From assembly GCA_019115455.1 (NCBI GenBank), contig DXDN01000025.1:1-64000 (forward strand): a stretch of 64,000 nt of DNA. Reading direction: 5' to 3'. Position 1 is the first letter of the stretch, and each line of letters opens with the position of its first letter. A program made the translations under genes and the position numbers. Shown here piece by piece: positions 1-8,612 of the stretch. This DNA comes from Candidatus Eubacterium faecigallinarum. Lineage in GTDB: Bacteria > Bacillota > Clostridia > Oscillospirales > Acutalibacteraceae. The notes beneath the pieces were generated by a model. That model did no database searches, had not been told where the DNA came from, and was given only the letters and a program-made list of their open reading frames with translations.

Positions 1-64
1 TATAACCTGCAAATAATAATTTTTCGGCAAGGAAAAATTCTTATATCTGTTATAAAACAAAAAC
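1..64. repeat. Left arm of a perfect 64-bp inverted repeat
   Basis: Bases 1-64 are the exact reverse complement of 359-422, with 294 bp between the arms. The right arm lies inside the membrane protein gene at 285-947, so the left arm looks like a displaced inverted copy of coding sequence. It begins at the first base of the window, so the repeat may extend further upstream. It could be an inversion breakpoint, an invertible segment or a fold-back artefact at a contig end. Confidence 0.95.
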
Positions 65-221
65 TACAAGAAGGGGTAACGGCGGTACGTCGATTCAGTA
101 TTTTAATTACGAGACCCCACAGGGCAAAGTAAATAAATATATGTTCTATCCTTATCAGGATGACGGGATAGACTATTTGATGAAAAAAATTAACGGCGAA
201 GAGGCTGACATTAACTATTAA
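6..221 (+). pseudogene. 3' remnant of an unidentified ORF
   Basis: An open frame ends at TAA 219-221 and has a stop at 3-5 inside the inverted-repeat arm. From base 66 onward it reads like genuine protein, rich in aromatic residues and including GKVNKYMFYPYQDDGIDY. The first 20 codons are antisense to the gene at 285-947 and are probably not native. I read it as the C-terminus of a protein whose upstream part was replaced by the repeat arm. No family is recognised. It ends 63 bp before the next gene on the same strand. Confidence 0.4.
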
Positions 222-284
222 TTGTCTGCCAAAGTGCATTTGTGATATTTTTAATCAGTTACAACATTGTTTTAAGGTGTGTTT

Positions 285-947
285 ATGAAGAGTCAATTGA
301 TAAGTATTTTGCTGTTTTTCCTGTGCTTTTGGTTAACCAATGTCTTCCTTTGTCTGTCGTTTTTGTTTTATAACAGATATAAGAATTTTTCCTTGCCGAA
401 AAATTATTATTTGCAGGTTATACTGTTTGGCTTTCTTTATCTTGTAAAACTCAAAATATCACACGCAGATATTTGCGTTCAGTCACAGAGCGAGGATGAA
501 AAGGGAGCCGGCACCAATCATAGCCAAACCCATAGAATAAAAGCACTTGCCTTTTTAATACTGTATATCCTGTGTATGATTCTGTTTTTGTTCGGCGTTG
601 TTCAGTACTACAAGAGTACATATTTCGATAAATCATATTATGACAGATACGGTGTTGAATACAGCGATCGTGCAGATGTTATATTTTACTCCAGGGAGGG
701 GCAGGAATATAAATTTTCCGAAGACAAATTTGCATTTTTTGAACAGGAAAATCCTGATGAAAAAATAAATGCTGCCGATTGCTATGTTGATAAAGACGGG
801 TATTTTGTAATTATTGACAGTGAAGATATTAAATATAACGGCGACTTACCGATGGAAAATCCTTATTGTTTATACGACAGCAGCGGGAATTTTTATGCCG
901 ATGCAACAATAGTATATTGGAACGAAAAAGGCGAACTGCTTGCTTGA
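285..947 (+). CDS. Hypothetical membrane protein
   Basis: A protein of about 220 residues that I do not recognise. The N-terminal third is strongly hydrophobic, with one membrane segment at about 3-28 and a second stretch near 40-55. A hydrophilic loop follows, then another membrane helix at about 88-110, then a soluble acidic tail of about 110 residues rich in Tyr and Asp. ATG 285 is chosen over GTG 279 because AAGG at 274-277 is well spaced from it. Codons in the loop before residue 50 lie in the right arm of the inverted repeat. No function can be assigned. Confidence 0.65.
   Translation: MKSQLISILLFFLCFWLTNVFLCLSFLFYNRYKNFSLPKNYYLQVILFGFLYLVKLKISHADICVQSQSEDEKGAGTNHSQTHRIKALAFLILYILCMILFLFGVVQYYKSTYFDKSYYDRYGVEYSDRADVIFYSREGQEYKFSEDKFAFFEQENPDEKINAADCYVDKDGYFVIIDSEDIKYNGDLPMENPYCLYDSSGNFYADATIVYWNEKGELLA
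359..422. repeat. Right arm of the perfect 64-bp inverted repeat
   Basis: Exact reverse complement of bases 1-64. This copy reads continuously in the frame of the membrane protein at 285-947, so it is probably the native copy. Confidence 0.95.
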
Positions 948-1080
948 ATAACAGCAAATCACAATCATTAAATAAGTCAGAAGCGCCAATAATATCTTTT
1001 CGTTAAAAGCGTGTGATTTGTTGCAATATTAGTTAAAATACTGTTATTACAAATCGTGTTTTTATAATACACTCTAATAC

Positions 1081-1120
1081 AATAAAACGGACTCCATATC
1101 ATAATGAAGTCCGTTTTATT
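1081..1120. terminator. Hairpin downstream of the GPH symporter gene
   Basis: A 13-bp perfect stem (1081-1093 with 1108-1120) includes the AAAACGGACT/AGTCCGTTTT core. It ends 8 bp before the stop of the minus-strand gene at 1128. A/T tracts on both sides suit intrinsic termination in either direction. Confidence 0.75.
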
Positions 1121-1127
1121 TATGTTT

Positions 1128-3542
1128 TTATTTTTTATTAGCTTTTCTGTTGGCTTTTCGCATAGCAAGCTCTGCCTCGGCTTCCGCTTTCTTTGCGGCA
1201 ATTGCCTTTTCCTTTTCGATGTCTTCCTCGGCGGCCTTAATTTTTGCTTCTTCATAAAGCGCCGCTATCTCATCAAAGTGGCTGTAATTTTCTTCCTGGT
1301 CAAGAAGTCTCTTGGCGTCGTTATACGGCTTTGCTGCACGGTTGAATTTTGCAAATTCGTCCTTGAGCGCCTTCTCTTTTGCCTGTATTGATTTCTTCTG
1401 AACAGAAAGCTCCTTTATCTTACTCTTGAACTCTGCGGCGGCTTCCTTATCGTCAGCCTTCTTAGCCTGAGTATGGGATTTATTGAGCTCAAAGATTTCT
1501 GCGTCGAGTTCATCCTCTTTATTAAACAGGCTCATGAGTTCTTCCATATCGGGTTCTTTGAACTCGTTTATTGTTCCGTAATACTTATCAAATGCCTTCT
1601 TGGCAGAAATCTTTTTCTTGGCAATTTCAATCTCAAAGTGGCGGAAATCCTTTTCATCCTGAGTGTTCTTCGGCAGGTTTCTTGCGTCCTTAAGCTGGCT
1701 CTTTGCCTGACTTAGATTTATACCGGTGATTCCGTTAAGCCCCTGGGCATAAATTTCTCTGCAAACCTGAACCTTGTGGCGGAAAAGGTCGGAATCAAAT
1801 TTGTCAAGCTCTTGGCATACGAATTTTGAAATCTCGATTTCTTCGTTGTATGCCAGATTTTCACGGTACTGCTTTTTGGCAAGCTTTCGTTCTTCTTTGT
1901 CCGAAATTGATTTGTAAGCCGATTTGTCAACGCTTTTCGGCTGAGCCTGGGAGAGCTCTCTTGCCTCGTTTACCATATTTATGGCTTCGACTATCTGGTG
2001 GTTGTTAAGCGCATTATTGGCGTAGTCCTCGAAGAGCGAGCGTATCTGAAGCACGCGAATAACTGATTTCTGCTTTTTCTCCGTAAAGTCATAGAAGAAA
2101 TACGGAGCAACATTCAAGAATGCGCCGACGCCTGCCATGATGATTATTGCCGCCATCATTTTATACAGCAGTCCGGGCTCTCCTGTAGTTACGTCGAGAA
2201 TGTCAAAGGGCTGGTCGTAGCCGTTGTTTTCGTGAACTCCGTAATATTTCTCTACAGCGGGGATTACGGAAGATGTGACAAGCTGAATGAGGTTACCGAT
2301 TGTCGCCACGGTGGAGAACATACCGTCGATTCTCTGTTCTGATTTGTACTGCTGGTAGTCACGTATGTCTGCCTGAATAGCGGGCGTGGTGATCTGCTCA
2401 AAGGCACCTACCATCATGTTAAAGTAAACGCAGATGAAAAGCCACCAAATATTCCTCATATTAACCAGCATAAGCAGTATGCAGGCTACGTTTATCATGT
2501 TTACAAATACAAGCACTTTTTTCTTGCCAAAGCGGCGGATAAAGAACGGCGCCGCCAGCATTCCCCATAATGAAGCGTTACCCACAAGGGTGTTTATAAT
2601 TGTCATTTGCGTACCGTTACAGGTGTGACCGTAGGTGTATGACCAGTTGAGCACGTTGCTGTATGAAAGCTCAAGAAATCCAAGCCACCCGGCAAGGGAG
2701 ATTATCCAGAAGTACTTGTTTTTCGCAACTTCTTTGAATGCGTCCACAAAACTTATCTGAACGGTGTGTGACTTTGCCTGTACTATCTTTTCTTTTGTGT
2801 TGGCGAAAACGACTATCGTCAGGGCGATACCGATTACTGCAAATACGGGGTAAGAGAGTCTGTATACTCTGATGTCGTAGAGATTATCGTCAGCAAAATA
2901 CTGAGCAACGATGGGCAGCGCCATATTGATAATTGACGGAGCCAGCGAATAAACGACGGATTTAACGGCAAGAACGTCCGTTCTTTCCTGAGTGTTGGGG
3001 GAAAGAACGTGGATAAGATTCGTATAAGCGTCCTGGAAGAAATAAAAGAAGAAATGCAAAAGCAGATTGAACACGAACACGAGAGCGCAGGTGACGAAAT
3101 ATCCGCCTGATTTGCCCAGGATATCCTGGGTGAATATCATATCGAGCTTTTCATAAGGGAACCAGACGTATGCCAACGCAATCAGCGCAGTGGGTATGCC
3201 CATTGACAGCAGATACGGTCTGTACTTACCGGTTTTTCCTCTGGTGTTATCAATCATATTTGCCCTGACGGCACTCAGCGGAATATTAATAAATGTCGCC
3301 AGAAGATAGATTATGTACATATCGGTAGGGGAAACGCCTATGGCGCCGCCTACTATCATATTGGTGGTGCTGACTATCAGTGTGCTTCCCAGCTGAATGA
3401 TGAAGTAAGCGCCGATACCGCCTCCTGCATATGCCGCAACCTCTTTTAGCGCCATATATTTGCCTTTTGGAGGTTCGTTCCAGTAGTATCTTACGTTGTC
3501 AATAAGCGAACGCGCTTTTGTTTTAAGGTCTGTATTACCCAT
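1128..3542 (-). CDS. GPH-family sugar:cation symporter with long C-terminal helical extension
   Basis: A protein of about 804 residues. Residues 1 to about 480 form a 12-helix major facilitator resembling the glycoside-pentoside-hexuronide:cation symporters (MelB type). From about 485 to the end runs a soluble, charged, largely helical region of some 320 residues. It is Lys/Glu/Ala rich and coiled-coil-like, with a very basic end (RKANRKANKK). Usual GPH members are about 450-500 residues, so the tail is extra. ATG 3542 is preferred over an ATG 51 bp upstream because an AAGGGA ribosome binding site precedes only the former. The gene is divergent from the GH95-like lipoprotein, which suggests import of the released sugar, but the substrate is not determinable. 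Confidence 0.8.
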   Translation of the reverse strand: MGNTDLKTKARSLIDNVRYYWNEPPKGKYMALKEVAAYAGGGIGAYFIIQLGSTLIVSTTNMIVGGAIGVSPTDMYIIYLLATFINIPLSAVRANMIDNTRGKTGKYRPYLLSMGIPTALIALAYVWFPYEKLDMIFTQDILGKSGGYFVTCALVFVFNLLLHFFFYFFQDAYTNLIHVLSPNTQERTDVLAVKSVVYSLAPSIINMALPIVAQYFADDNLYDIRVYRLSYPVFAVIGIALTIVVFANTKEKIVQAKSHTVQISFVDAFKEVAKNKYFWIISLAGWLGFLELSYSNVLNWSYTYGHTCNGTQMTIINTLVGNASLWGMLAAPFFIRRFGKKKVLVFVNMINVACILLMLVNMRNIWWLFICVYFNMMVGAFEQITTPAIQADIRDYQQYKSEQRIDGMFSTVATIGNLIQLVTSSVIPAVEKYYGVHENNGYDQPFDILDVTTGEPGLLYKMMAAIIIMAGVGAFLNVAPYFFYDFTEKKQKSVIRVLQIRSLFEDYANNALNNHQIVEAINMVNEARELSQAQPKSVDKSAYKSISDKEERKLAKKQYRENLAYNEEIEISKFVCQELDKFDSDLFRHKVQVCREIYAQGLNGITGINLSQAKSQLKDARNLPKNTQDEKDFRHFEIEIAKKKISAKKAFDKYYGTINEFKEPDMEELMSLFNKEDELDAEIFELNKSHTQAKKADDKEAAAEFKSKIKELSVQKKSIQAKEKALKDEFAKFNRAAKPYNDAKRLLDQEENYSHFDEIAALYEEAKIKAAEEDIEKEKAIAAKKAEAEAELAMRKANRKANKK

Positions 3543-3664
3543 AAAAAATCCCTTTCCATATACCTTGTCGTCAAAGACCTGATAATTGTGCATTATCCGT
3601 TTGCTAACTGCTAAAATTCTCTAATATAAAGTTTATCATAATTTTAAGTAAAATCAAAACAAAG

Positions 3665-3699
3665 AAATGCGACATATTATTTTGAATTATGTCGCATTT
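3665..3699. promoter_or_regulatory. 12-bp perfect inverted repeat between divergent genes; possible operator
   Basis: AAATGCGACATA at 3665-3676 is mirrored exactly at 3688-3699 across an 11-nt A/T-rich spacer. It sits in the gap of about 210 bp between the GPH symporter and the GH95-like gene and lacks a T-tract. A binding site for a regulator of both genes is more likely than a terminator. Confidence 0.5.
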
Positions 3700-3754
3700 G
3701 TGAAAAATATTTATGGTAGAATAAAACTGTAAAATTCACTAAGGGGTGTCAACG

Positions 3755-6427
3755 ATGAACACTAAGATAAAAAAATTAATCTGCGTATCCATGTGTGCGG
3801 TTATCGGCATGTCGATGGCGTCATGTTCTAAAACCACAGCGGACACAGATGTAATCAACAGTCTTTTCACCGATCTTTCAAAGATTTCATATTCTATGGA
3901 TTATACCGGTCTGAAAGATAATAAAACCAACAAGGACAGCAGATGGCGCCAGGGTATGGTTTCGGGCAATGGTATGCAGGGCTTTATCACCAGCGGAGAT
4001 CCCTACAGCGACACATATATCTATCAGAATATGCATTTCATAATTCCCAATGATAATCCCAGGGACTGCCCTGTGACTTTTGACGAGCTTGAAACCGTTA
4101 AGCAGGCAATCGTTAAAGGCGAGGACATTGTGGACGATGCCAGCTATGACGACGTGTATACATATCATCCCGGTGCTCAGATGAGAATCACTATGGACGC
4201 TGCCAAAGCAAATGATTACGTAAGATACACCGATTATGAAACGGGTCAGGTCGGAGTTCATTATTCTGATAAAAACGGCGTGTGGGACAGAAAAGCCTTT
4301 ACATCAATGGCGGACGGCGCTGTTATTACACAAATTGCAAGTTCCTCCACCGGCTCAAAGGTCAATATGACTCTGTCAGTGGACGATATCTCCACCATAG
4401 CTAAGTTCGGAGACGGCAGTGAGACCGGCATTAGGTATAAGAAAATAGTATCAGACAGTGCTGATTATATTACAATGGTGGCACATTATCCGAGCTTTGA
4501 AAACAGTGAGCTTAAGGACGGCGGTTACGCAACCCTTACATATGTTGTTACAGTGGGCGGAAGCAAGGAAAAGGTAGTCCTTGATACCATTAACGAAGAG
4601 GAACAGTATGTCGGAGACGGTAATCAGGCTGTTAAAATCAGCGACGCTGATGCCGTTTATCTCGTGACTGTTTCCGACAGAACACACGAAATGGGCAGTA
4701 TCGACGATTTCACATCTCAGCAGAGCTATGGGCTGGTTGATGAAATATACGAAACCGCTAAAGCGGTGGCTGACAAATATTCGTCAAACGGCACATTTGA
4801 TTATGACGCTGCGCTTCAAAATCATCTTGATATTTATCAGCCCCAGTTTGACGCTGTTACCATAGAACTGGGTGACGAAAATACAAATCAGTCCAACGAG
4901 GCACTGCTCAAAGAGCAGCGAGGTGAGGATGAGCTCAACAGCGAGCTTATGGAAAGAGCATATTATTCGGGAAGATACGCTTATCTTTGCTGCGCAGGAT
5001 ACTCTACCAGCCGCCTTTACGGCATGTGGACAGGTGAGTGGAATGCCAGCTGGGGTAGCAAGTACACCATGGACGCAAACGTAAATCTCCAGACATCTTC
5101 TATGAACACAGGCAATATTTCCAGCGCTCCTGTGGGATATGCGTACTTTATCCTCAGACAGCTTCCCGACTGGGAGGAGAATGCCTACGCCACTCACGGA
5201 TTTACGGATGCAATCCAGGCTCCCGTTAATACCGACGGCGACAAGGCTGTGATTACTGAAACCTGCTATCCGTATCCTTTCAGATATTGGAACGCTGGTA
5301 CATCATGGATGATTCAGCCCCTCTATGAAACACTCAAGACATATGGCAACATAAATATTCCGCTAAGTGATGAATTCAGCCTTGAGGCTGTAAGCTCCGT
5401 TTTGGACCTTGACGATGAGAAAATAGCTCAGATAAATGAGCAGGGTTATCTGAAGCTGGAAGAGGATATTCTTTATCCTATGCTTATAAAGAGCGTGAAC
5501 TACTGGGAGCAGATGTTCAGTCCTGACTATTATACCTCAGCAGACGGAACTATTCATTACGAAGAGGGCAAAACCGAGCTGGCTGACGACGAAGCATACT
5601 GCATTCTTCCCAGCTATTCGCCTGAGAATAATCCGTCTAACTATCCCAGCCCGTCAACAGCAAACTGCGCTATTGACATTTCTGCCTGCAAGAACAATAT
5701 TGAGATGCTTCTTGATGTTGTTAAGGACGTAGCTCCTGACACCGATACATCAAAATGGGAGTATATGTACGAAAAGGTACCGCCGTATCTCTATGACGAG
5801 ACAGGCGCTCTCAAGGAATGGGCAACCACCTCCTTTGAGGAAAATAACGAGCATAGGCACCTGAGCCACCTTTACGGTGTATGGCCGCTGTTTGAGGCAC
5901 AGGACAATGAAGAATTTGTTAATGCCTGCGAGCAGGCAATCGCCAACCGTGAAAGCGAGAATGAGGCGTCGCATGCCCTTGTTCACCGTTCCCTCATTGC
6001 CGCAAGGCTTAAGGACAGGGACAGCCTGACCGAGGCACTGACATCGCTTATGAACCACAAGATTCATTACGATTCACTTATGACAAACCACGATTATGAC
6101 AGAGGCAGCGGCTACTGTACCGATTTCGCTATCGGATATCTTGGAATAGTCAATGAAAGCCTTGTTTTCTCAAATACAGGTGATATTGAGATTCTTCCGG
6201 CGCTTCCTAACACCGGATTTGACAAGGGCAAGATAACCGGTATCAAAACAAGGACCAGAGCCACCGTTGACTCGCTTGAATGGGATGTAAGCAAAAAGAC
6301 TGCCACAGTTGAGATTACGTCGGATATTGACCAGACCATTGAGCTGTCAAGTCCCATGAGCGACCAGACAGAAACCCTTACCTTTAAGGCAGGGGAGAGC
6401 AAAACAGTGGAATTTGCGCTTAATTAA
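3755..6427 (+). CDS. GH95-like glycoside hydrolase, lipoprotein
   Basis: A protein of 890 residues, predicted to act on alpha-L-fucosides or related linkages such as alpha-L-galactosides outside the membrane. The N-terminus is a lipoprotein signal ending in MASC, so the mature protein would be lipid-anchored. Features resembling GH95 are an N-terminal GNGMQGF motif, N442 and N444 in NVNLQ (an N-x-N pair like the catalytic asparagines), E624 in SPEN, and HRHLSHLYG from about H700. Overall similarity to classical GH95 seems modest, so substrate is uncertain. ATG 3755 is chosen because AAGGGG at 3740-3745 abuts the alternative GTG 3746. It is divergent from a GPH symporter and followed by a terminator. 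Confidence 0.75.
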   Translation: MNTKIKKLICVSMCAVIGMSMASCSKTTADTDVINSLFTDLSKISYSMDYTGLKDNKTNKDSRWRQGMVSGNGMQGFITSGDPYSDTYIYQNMHFIIPNDNPRDCPVTFDELETVKQAIVKGEDIVDDASYDDVYTYHPGAQMRITMDAAKANDYVRYTDYETGQVGVHYSDKNGVWDRKAFTSMADGAVITQIASSSTGSKVNMTLSVDDISTIAKFGDGSETGIRYKKIVSDSADYITMVAHYPSFENSELKDGGYATLTYVVTVGGSKEKVVLDTINEEEQYVGDGNQAVKISDADAVYLVTVSDRTHEMGSIDDFTSQQSYGLVDEIYETAKAVADKYSSNGTFDYDAALQNHLDIYQPQFDAVTIELGDENTNQSNEALLKEQRGEDELNSELMERAYYSGRYAYLCCAGYSTSRLYGMWTGEWNASWGSKYTMDANVNLQTSSMNTGNISSAPVGYAYFILRQLPDWEENAYATHGFTDAIQAPVNTDGDKAVITETCYPYPFRYWNAGTSWMIQPLYETLKTYGNINIPLSDEFSLEAVSSVLDLDDEKIAQINEQGYLKLEEDILYPMLIKSVNYWEQMFSPDYYTSADGTIHYEEGKTELADDEAYCILPSYSPENNPSNYPSPSTANCAIDISACKNNIEMLLDVVKDVAPDTDTSKWEYMYEKVPPYLYDETGALKEWATTSFEENNEHRHLSHLYGVWPLFEAQDNEEFVNACEQAIANRESENEASHALVHRSLIAARLKDRDSLTEALTSLMNHKIHYDSLMTNHDYDRGSGYCTDFAIGYLGIVNESLVFSNTGDIEILPALPNTGFDKGKITGIKTRTRATVDSLEWDVSKKTATVEITSDIDQTIELSSPMSDQTETLTFKAGESKTVEFALN

Positions 6428-6462
6428 TCATTAAACATTATAATTAGGTGAAAATACAACAA

Positions 6463-6500
6463 ATATACCGCAGTCAAAAAGACTGCGGTATATTGCTTCT
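6463..6500 (+). terminator. Intrinsic terminator after the GH95-like gene
   Basis: A 13-bp perfect stem (6463-6475 with 6481-6493) with an AAAAA loop is followed by a short, imperfect T-rich stretch. Confidence 0.8.
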
Positions 6501-6529
6501 GTACCCTAAAAAATTCACAATACTGTTAC

Positions 6530-6558
6530 TTGATTATATATACAGACTGCTGTATAAT
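6530..6558 (+). promoter_or_regulatory. Sigma-A promoter of the pyridoxamine kinase gene
   Basis: TTGATT at 6530 and TATAAT at 6553 are separated by 17 bp. The start codon follows at 6589. Confidence 0.8.
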
Positions 6559-6588
6559 GTGAAAAAAGATTAAACGGGGGTTATTTGT

Positions 6589-7416
6589 ATGAAAAGAATA
6601 GTAACAATTCAGGATATATCATGTCTTGGCAAATGCTCATTAACAGTGGCTCTGCCGATAATTTCCGCTATGGGTGTGGAGGCTGCCATTATTCCGACGG
6701 CTGTTTTGTCCACTCATACTATGTTTAAGAATTTCACCTTTAAGGACCTTGACGACCAGATCGTTCCTATTGCCAATCACTGGAAGAATGAAAATCTTAA
6801 ATTTGACGGTATATATACCGGCTATCTTGCCTCGTCGGAGCAGATAAAGACCGTTATGGGAGTTATTGATATGCTCAAGGGCGATAATACGCTGGTAGTT
6901 GTTGACCCTGCTATGGCAGATAACGGCAAACTGTATCCAGCCTTTGACGATGCATTCCCCAAGGCTATGGCAAAGCTGTGCGGCACTGCCGACATAGTGC
7001 TTCCCAATATTACTGAGGCGTGCTTTATGACCGATACAGAGTATAAGGAAGATTATGACGCCGATTATATCAACGCTCTTCTTAAAAAGCTTGCCGCCTT
7101 TGGCTGTAAAAAGGTTGTTCTTAAGGGCGTAAATCTTGACGGAAAATACGGCGTTCTTTCCTACGACTGCGAAAGCGGTGAGATTAAGTCTTATTTCCAC
7201 GAAAAGCTCAGCAGGAGCTTCCACGGTACCGGCGATATCTTCGCTTCCACCTTTGTGGGCGCTGTTATGAGAGGTATGGATATGGAGGAGAGTGTAAAGC
7301 TTGCCGCTGATTATACAGTTGAATGTATCCGCAAGACCATTGACAGCGAAACTCCAAACTGGTACGGCGTTGATTTTGAAGCCGTAATGGGATTTCTTGT
7401 AAACAGACTTAAATAA
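6589..7416 (+). CDS. pdxY: Pyridoxamine/pyridoxal kinase
   Basis: A 275-residue ribokinase-superfamily enzyme that phosphorylates B6 vitamers to salvage pyridoxal phosphate in the cytosol. Visible features are the N-terminal MKRIVTIQDISCLGKCSLT typical of the clostridial pyridoxamine kinase group, a VVDPAMADNG segment, LPNITEA, and the C-terminal HGTGDIFAST anion-hole and catalytic Asp motif. Length matches the family. It has its own promoter and is closed by a terminator, so it is monocistronic. Several PLP enzymes are encoded nearby (dat, alr), but no operon link is seen. Confidence 0.9.
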   Translation: MKRIVTIQDISCLGKCSLTVALPIISAMGVEAAIIPTAVLSTHTMFKNFTFKDLDDQIVPIANHWKNENLKFDGIYTGYLASSEQIKTVMGVIDMLKGDNTLVVVDPAMADNGKLYPAFDDAFPKAMAKLCGTADIVLPNITEACFMTDTEYKEDYDADYINALLKKLAAFGCKKVVLKGVNLDGKYGVLSYDCESGEIKSYFHEKLSRSFHGTGDIFASTFVGAVMRGMDMEESVKLAADYTVECIRKTIDSETPNWYGVDFEAVMGFLVNRLK

Positions 7417-7424
7417 AATTAAAA

Positions 7425-7458
7425 GCGAATGCCGTGTGATAACGGCATTCGCTGCTTT
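7425..7458 (+). terminator. Intrinsic terminator after pdxY
   Basis: An 11-bp perfect stem (7425-7435 with 7442-7452) of GCGAATGCCGT is followed by a weak T-rich run. Confidence 0.7.
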
Positions 7459-7507
7459 GTTAATAAGATAAAAATGACAGGTTAAAATAAAAACGGCAGG
7501 TGTTATT

Positions 7508-7990
7508 ATGGGAAAATTAAAGGATAAAACCAATGTCATGAGAGTTCTTGACAGTAAAAAAATAAAATATGTAAGTCATGAATATACAAACACGGACGCA
7601 GTCAGCGGCGTTGAGGTGGCACAGGCTCTCGGCGAGGACCCGAGACGCACCTTTAAGACGCTTGTGACAGTTGCCCCGTCTAAAAATCACTATGTTTTTC
7701 TCGTGCCGGTAAACGGTGAGCTTGATCTCAAGAAAGCCGCTAAAAGCGTGGGCGAAAAGAAGATAGAGATGATTAAATCAAAAGAACTGCTGCCGTTGAC
7801 AGGGTACATCCACGGAGGATGCTCCCCGGTGGGCATGAAAAAATTTTTCAAAACCACTATAGACAAAAGCGCACAGGATTTTGATACAATAATCTTCAGC
7901 GCCGGCAAAATAGGCTATCAGGTGGAAACAAGCCTTTCCGAGCTGGAAAAAGTTATCCGCTTCAGCCTTGACGATATCGCGGTTGATTAA
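7508..7990 (+). CDS. ybaK: YbaK/EbsC-type aminoacyl-tRNA deacylase
   Basis: A 160-residue single-domain editing protein of the YbaK/ProX superfamily. Known members hydrolyse Cys-tRNA(Pro) formed by misacylation. Recognisable segments are RTFKTLV, the conserved VPVNGELDLKKAAKSVG block containing the catalytic-type lysines, and GYIHGGCSPVGMKK. Size is normal for the YbaK branch. ATG 7508 has a GGCAGGTG ribosome binding site. Its stop codon overlaps the end of the convergent yhcH-like gene by 4 bp. Confidence 0.88.
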   Translation: MGKLKDKTNVMRVLDSKKIKYVSHEYTNTDAVSGVEVAQALGEDPRRTFKTLVTVAPSKNHYVFLVPVNGELDLKKAAKSVGEKKIEMIKSKELLPLTGYIHGGCSPVGMKKFFKTTIDKSAQDFDTIIFSAGKIGYQVETSLSELEKVIRFSLDDIAVD

Positions 7991-8448
7991 TCTGTCTGAA
8001 TTTTAAACACAATCTTTCTTACACTTATTTCTTTTTCTGCGCACAGTCCGGGAAGATGAGCGTCCTCGGGTGTTAACAGCAGGAAAGTGCCTTTTGTGAG
8101 GGTGAAATCAAACTGAGCGTCGCCCTCGTAAAATGCAATGTCATTTCCTTTGCTGTATTCCTCCCTGACCTGTGAAACACGGTCAAGACTTGCCCATTTT
8201 ATGCGTTCCATTCCGCGCACAATATACTGGACATCAATATATTTTTTATGAGCCTCAAACATCATTTCAGGTGTTTGGGCTTTTGTTTTATAGCTTTGTA
8301 TCATTGCAAACACGCGCCTGCCGTCAATTTCATACGTACCGTCCGGCTTGTCGTTTTTGTTGAATTCGTCAACAAATTCCTTGATAAGCTTCATATCGGC
8401 ATATGTGTCGTAATAATCCGCCGCGTTAGAGATTTTGTCGAAAATCAT
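7987..8448 (-). CDS. YhcH/YjgK/YiaL family protein (DUF386)
   Basis: A 153-residue cupin-like protein. Family members include E. coli NanQ (YhcH), which speeds sialic acid anomer interconversion, and EbgC. Conserved family features include FEAHKKYIDVQYIV, a His-bearing stretch usually implicated in metal binding, and TPEDAHLPGL near the C-terminus. ATG 8448 is used because GGGGTGA precedes it; a longer frame to 8496 lacks a site. It stands next to sugar-use genes, and a sialidase is encoded 40 kb away, so a sugar-anomer role is plausible but unproved. Confidence 0.85.
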   Translation of the reverse strand: MIFDKISNAADYYDTYADMKLIKEFVDEFNKNDKPDGTYEIDGRRVFAMIQSYKTKAQTPEMMFEAHKKYIDVQYIVRGMERIKWASLDRVSQVREEYSKGNDIAFYEGDAQFDFTLTKGTFLLLTPEDAHLPGLCAEKEISVRKIVFKIQTD

Positions 8449-8545
8449 AATATCACCCCATAAGATTTTATCATATAAGCTGTCGCAGTTCAACAAGCTA
8501 TAATGTTTATAATTGTGTCATAATTAACTAAATTATAGATATGTG

Positions 8546-8575
8546 TTGAAAAAAATATTGTATATAATATATAAT
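8546..8575 (+). promoter_or_regulatory. Sigma-A promoter of the GPH-GH2 operon
   Basis: TTGAAA at 8546 and TATAAT at 8570 are separated by 18 bp. The -10 box covers an upstream in-frame ATG at 8574, which rules that ATG out as the start. Confidence 0.65.
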
Positions 8576-8612
8576 GAACTTAACTGAAAAGAAAAAACGG
8601 AGGGGCAGATTT

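Noticed and set aside
65-358. Segment between the 64-bp repeats, considered as an insertion element with terminal inverted repeats.
   Set aside because: It encodes no transposase, and the right arm is ordinary coding sequence of a longer gene rather than an element end.
4784-5197. Antisense frames of up to 137 codons inside the GH95-like gene.
   Set aside because: They are shadows of the real coding frame, with no start signals or recognisable domains.
6640-7539. Long minus-strand frame of 299 codons over pdxY.
   Set aside because: It is antisense to a clearly conserved kinase, has no site or promoter, and arises from codon bias of the real gene.
7984-7992. Four-base overlap of the convergent ybaK and yhcH-like genes, considered as antisense regulation.
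   Set aside because: Short tail-to-tail overlaps are common and no terminator or antisense promoter was seen.
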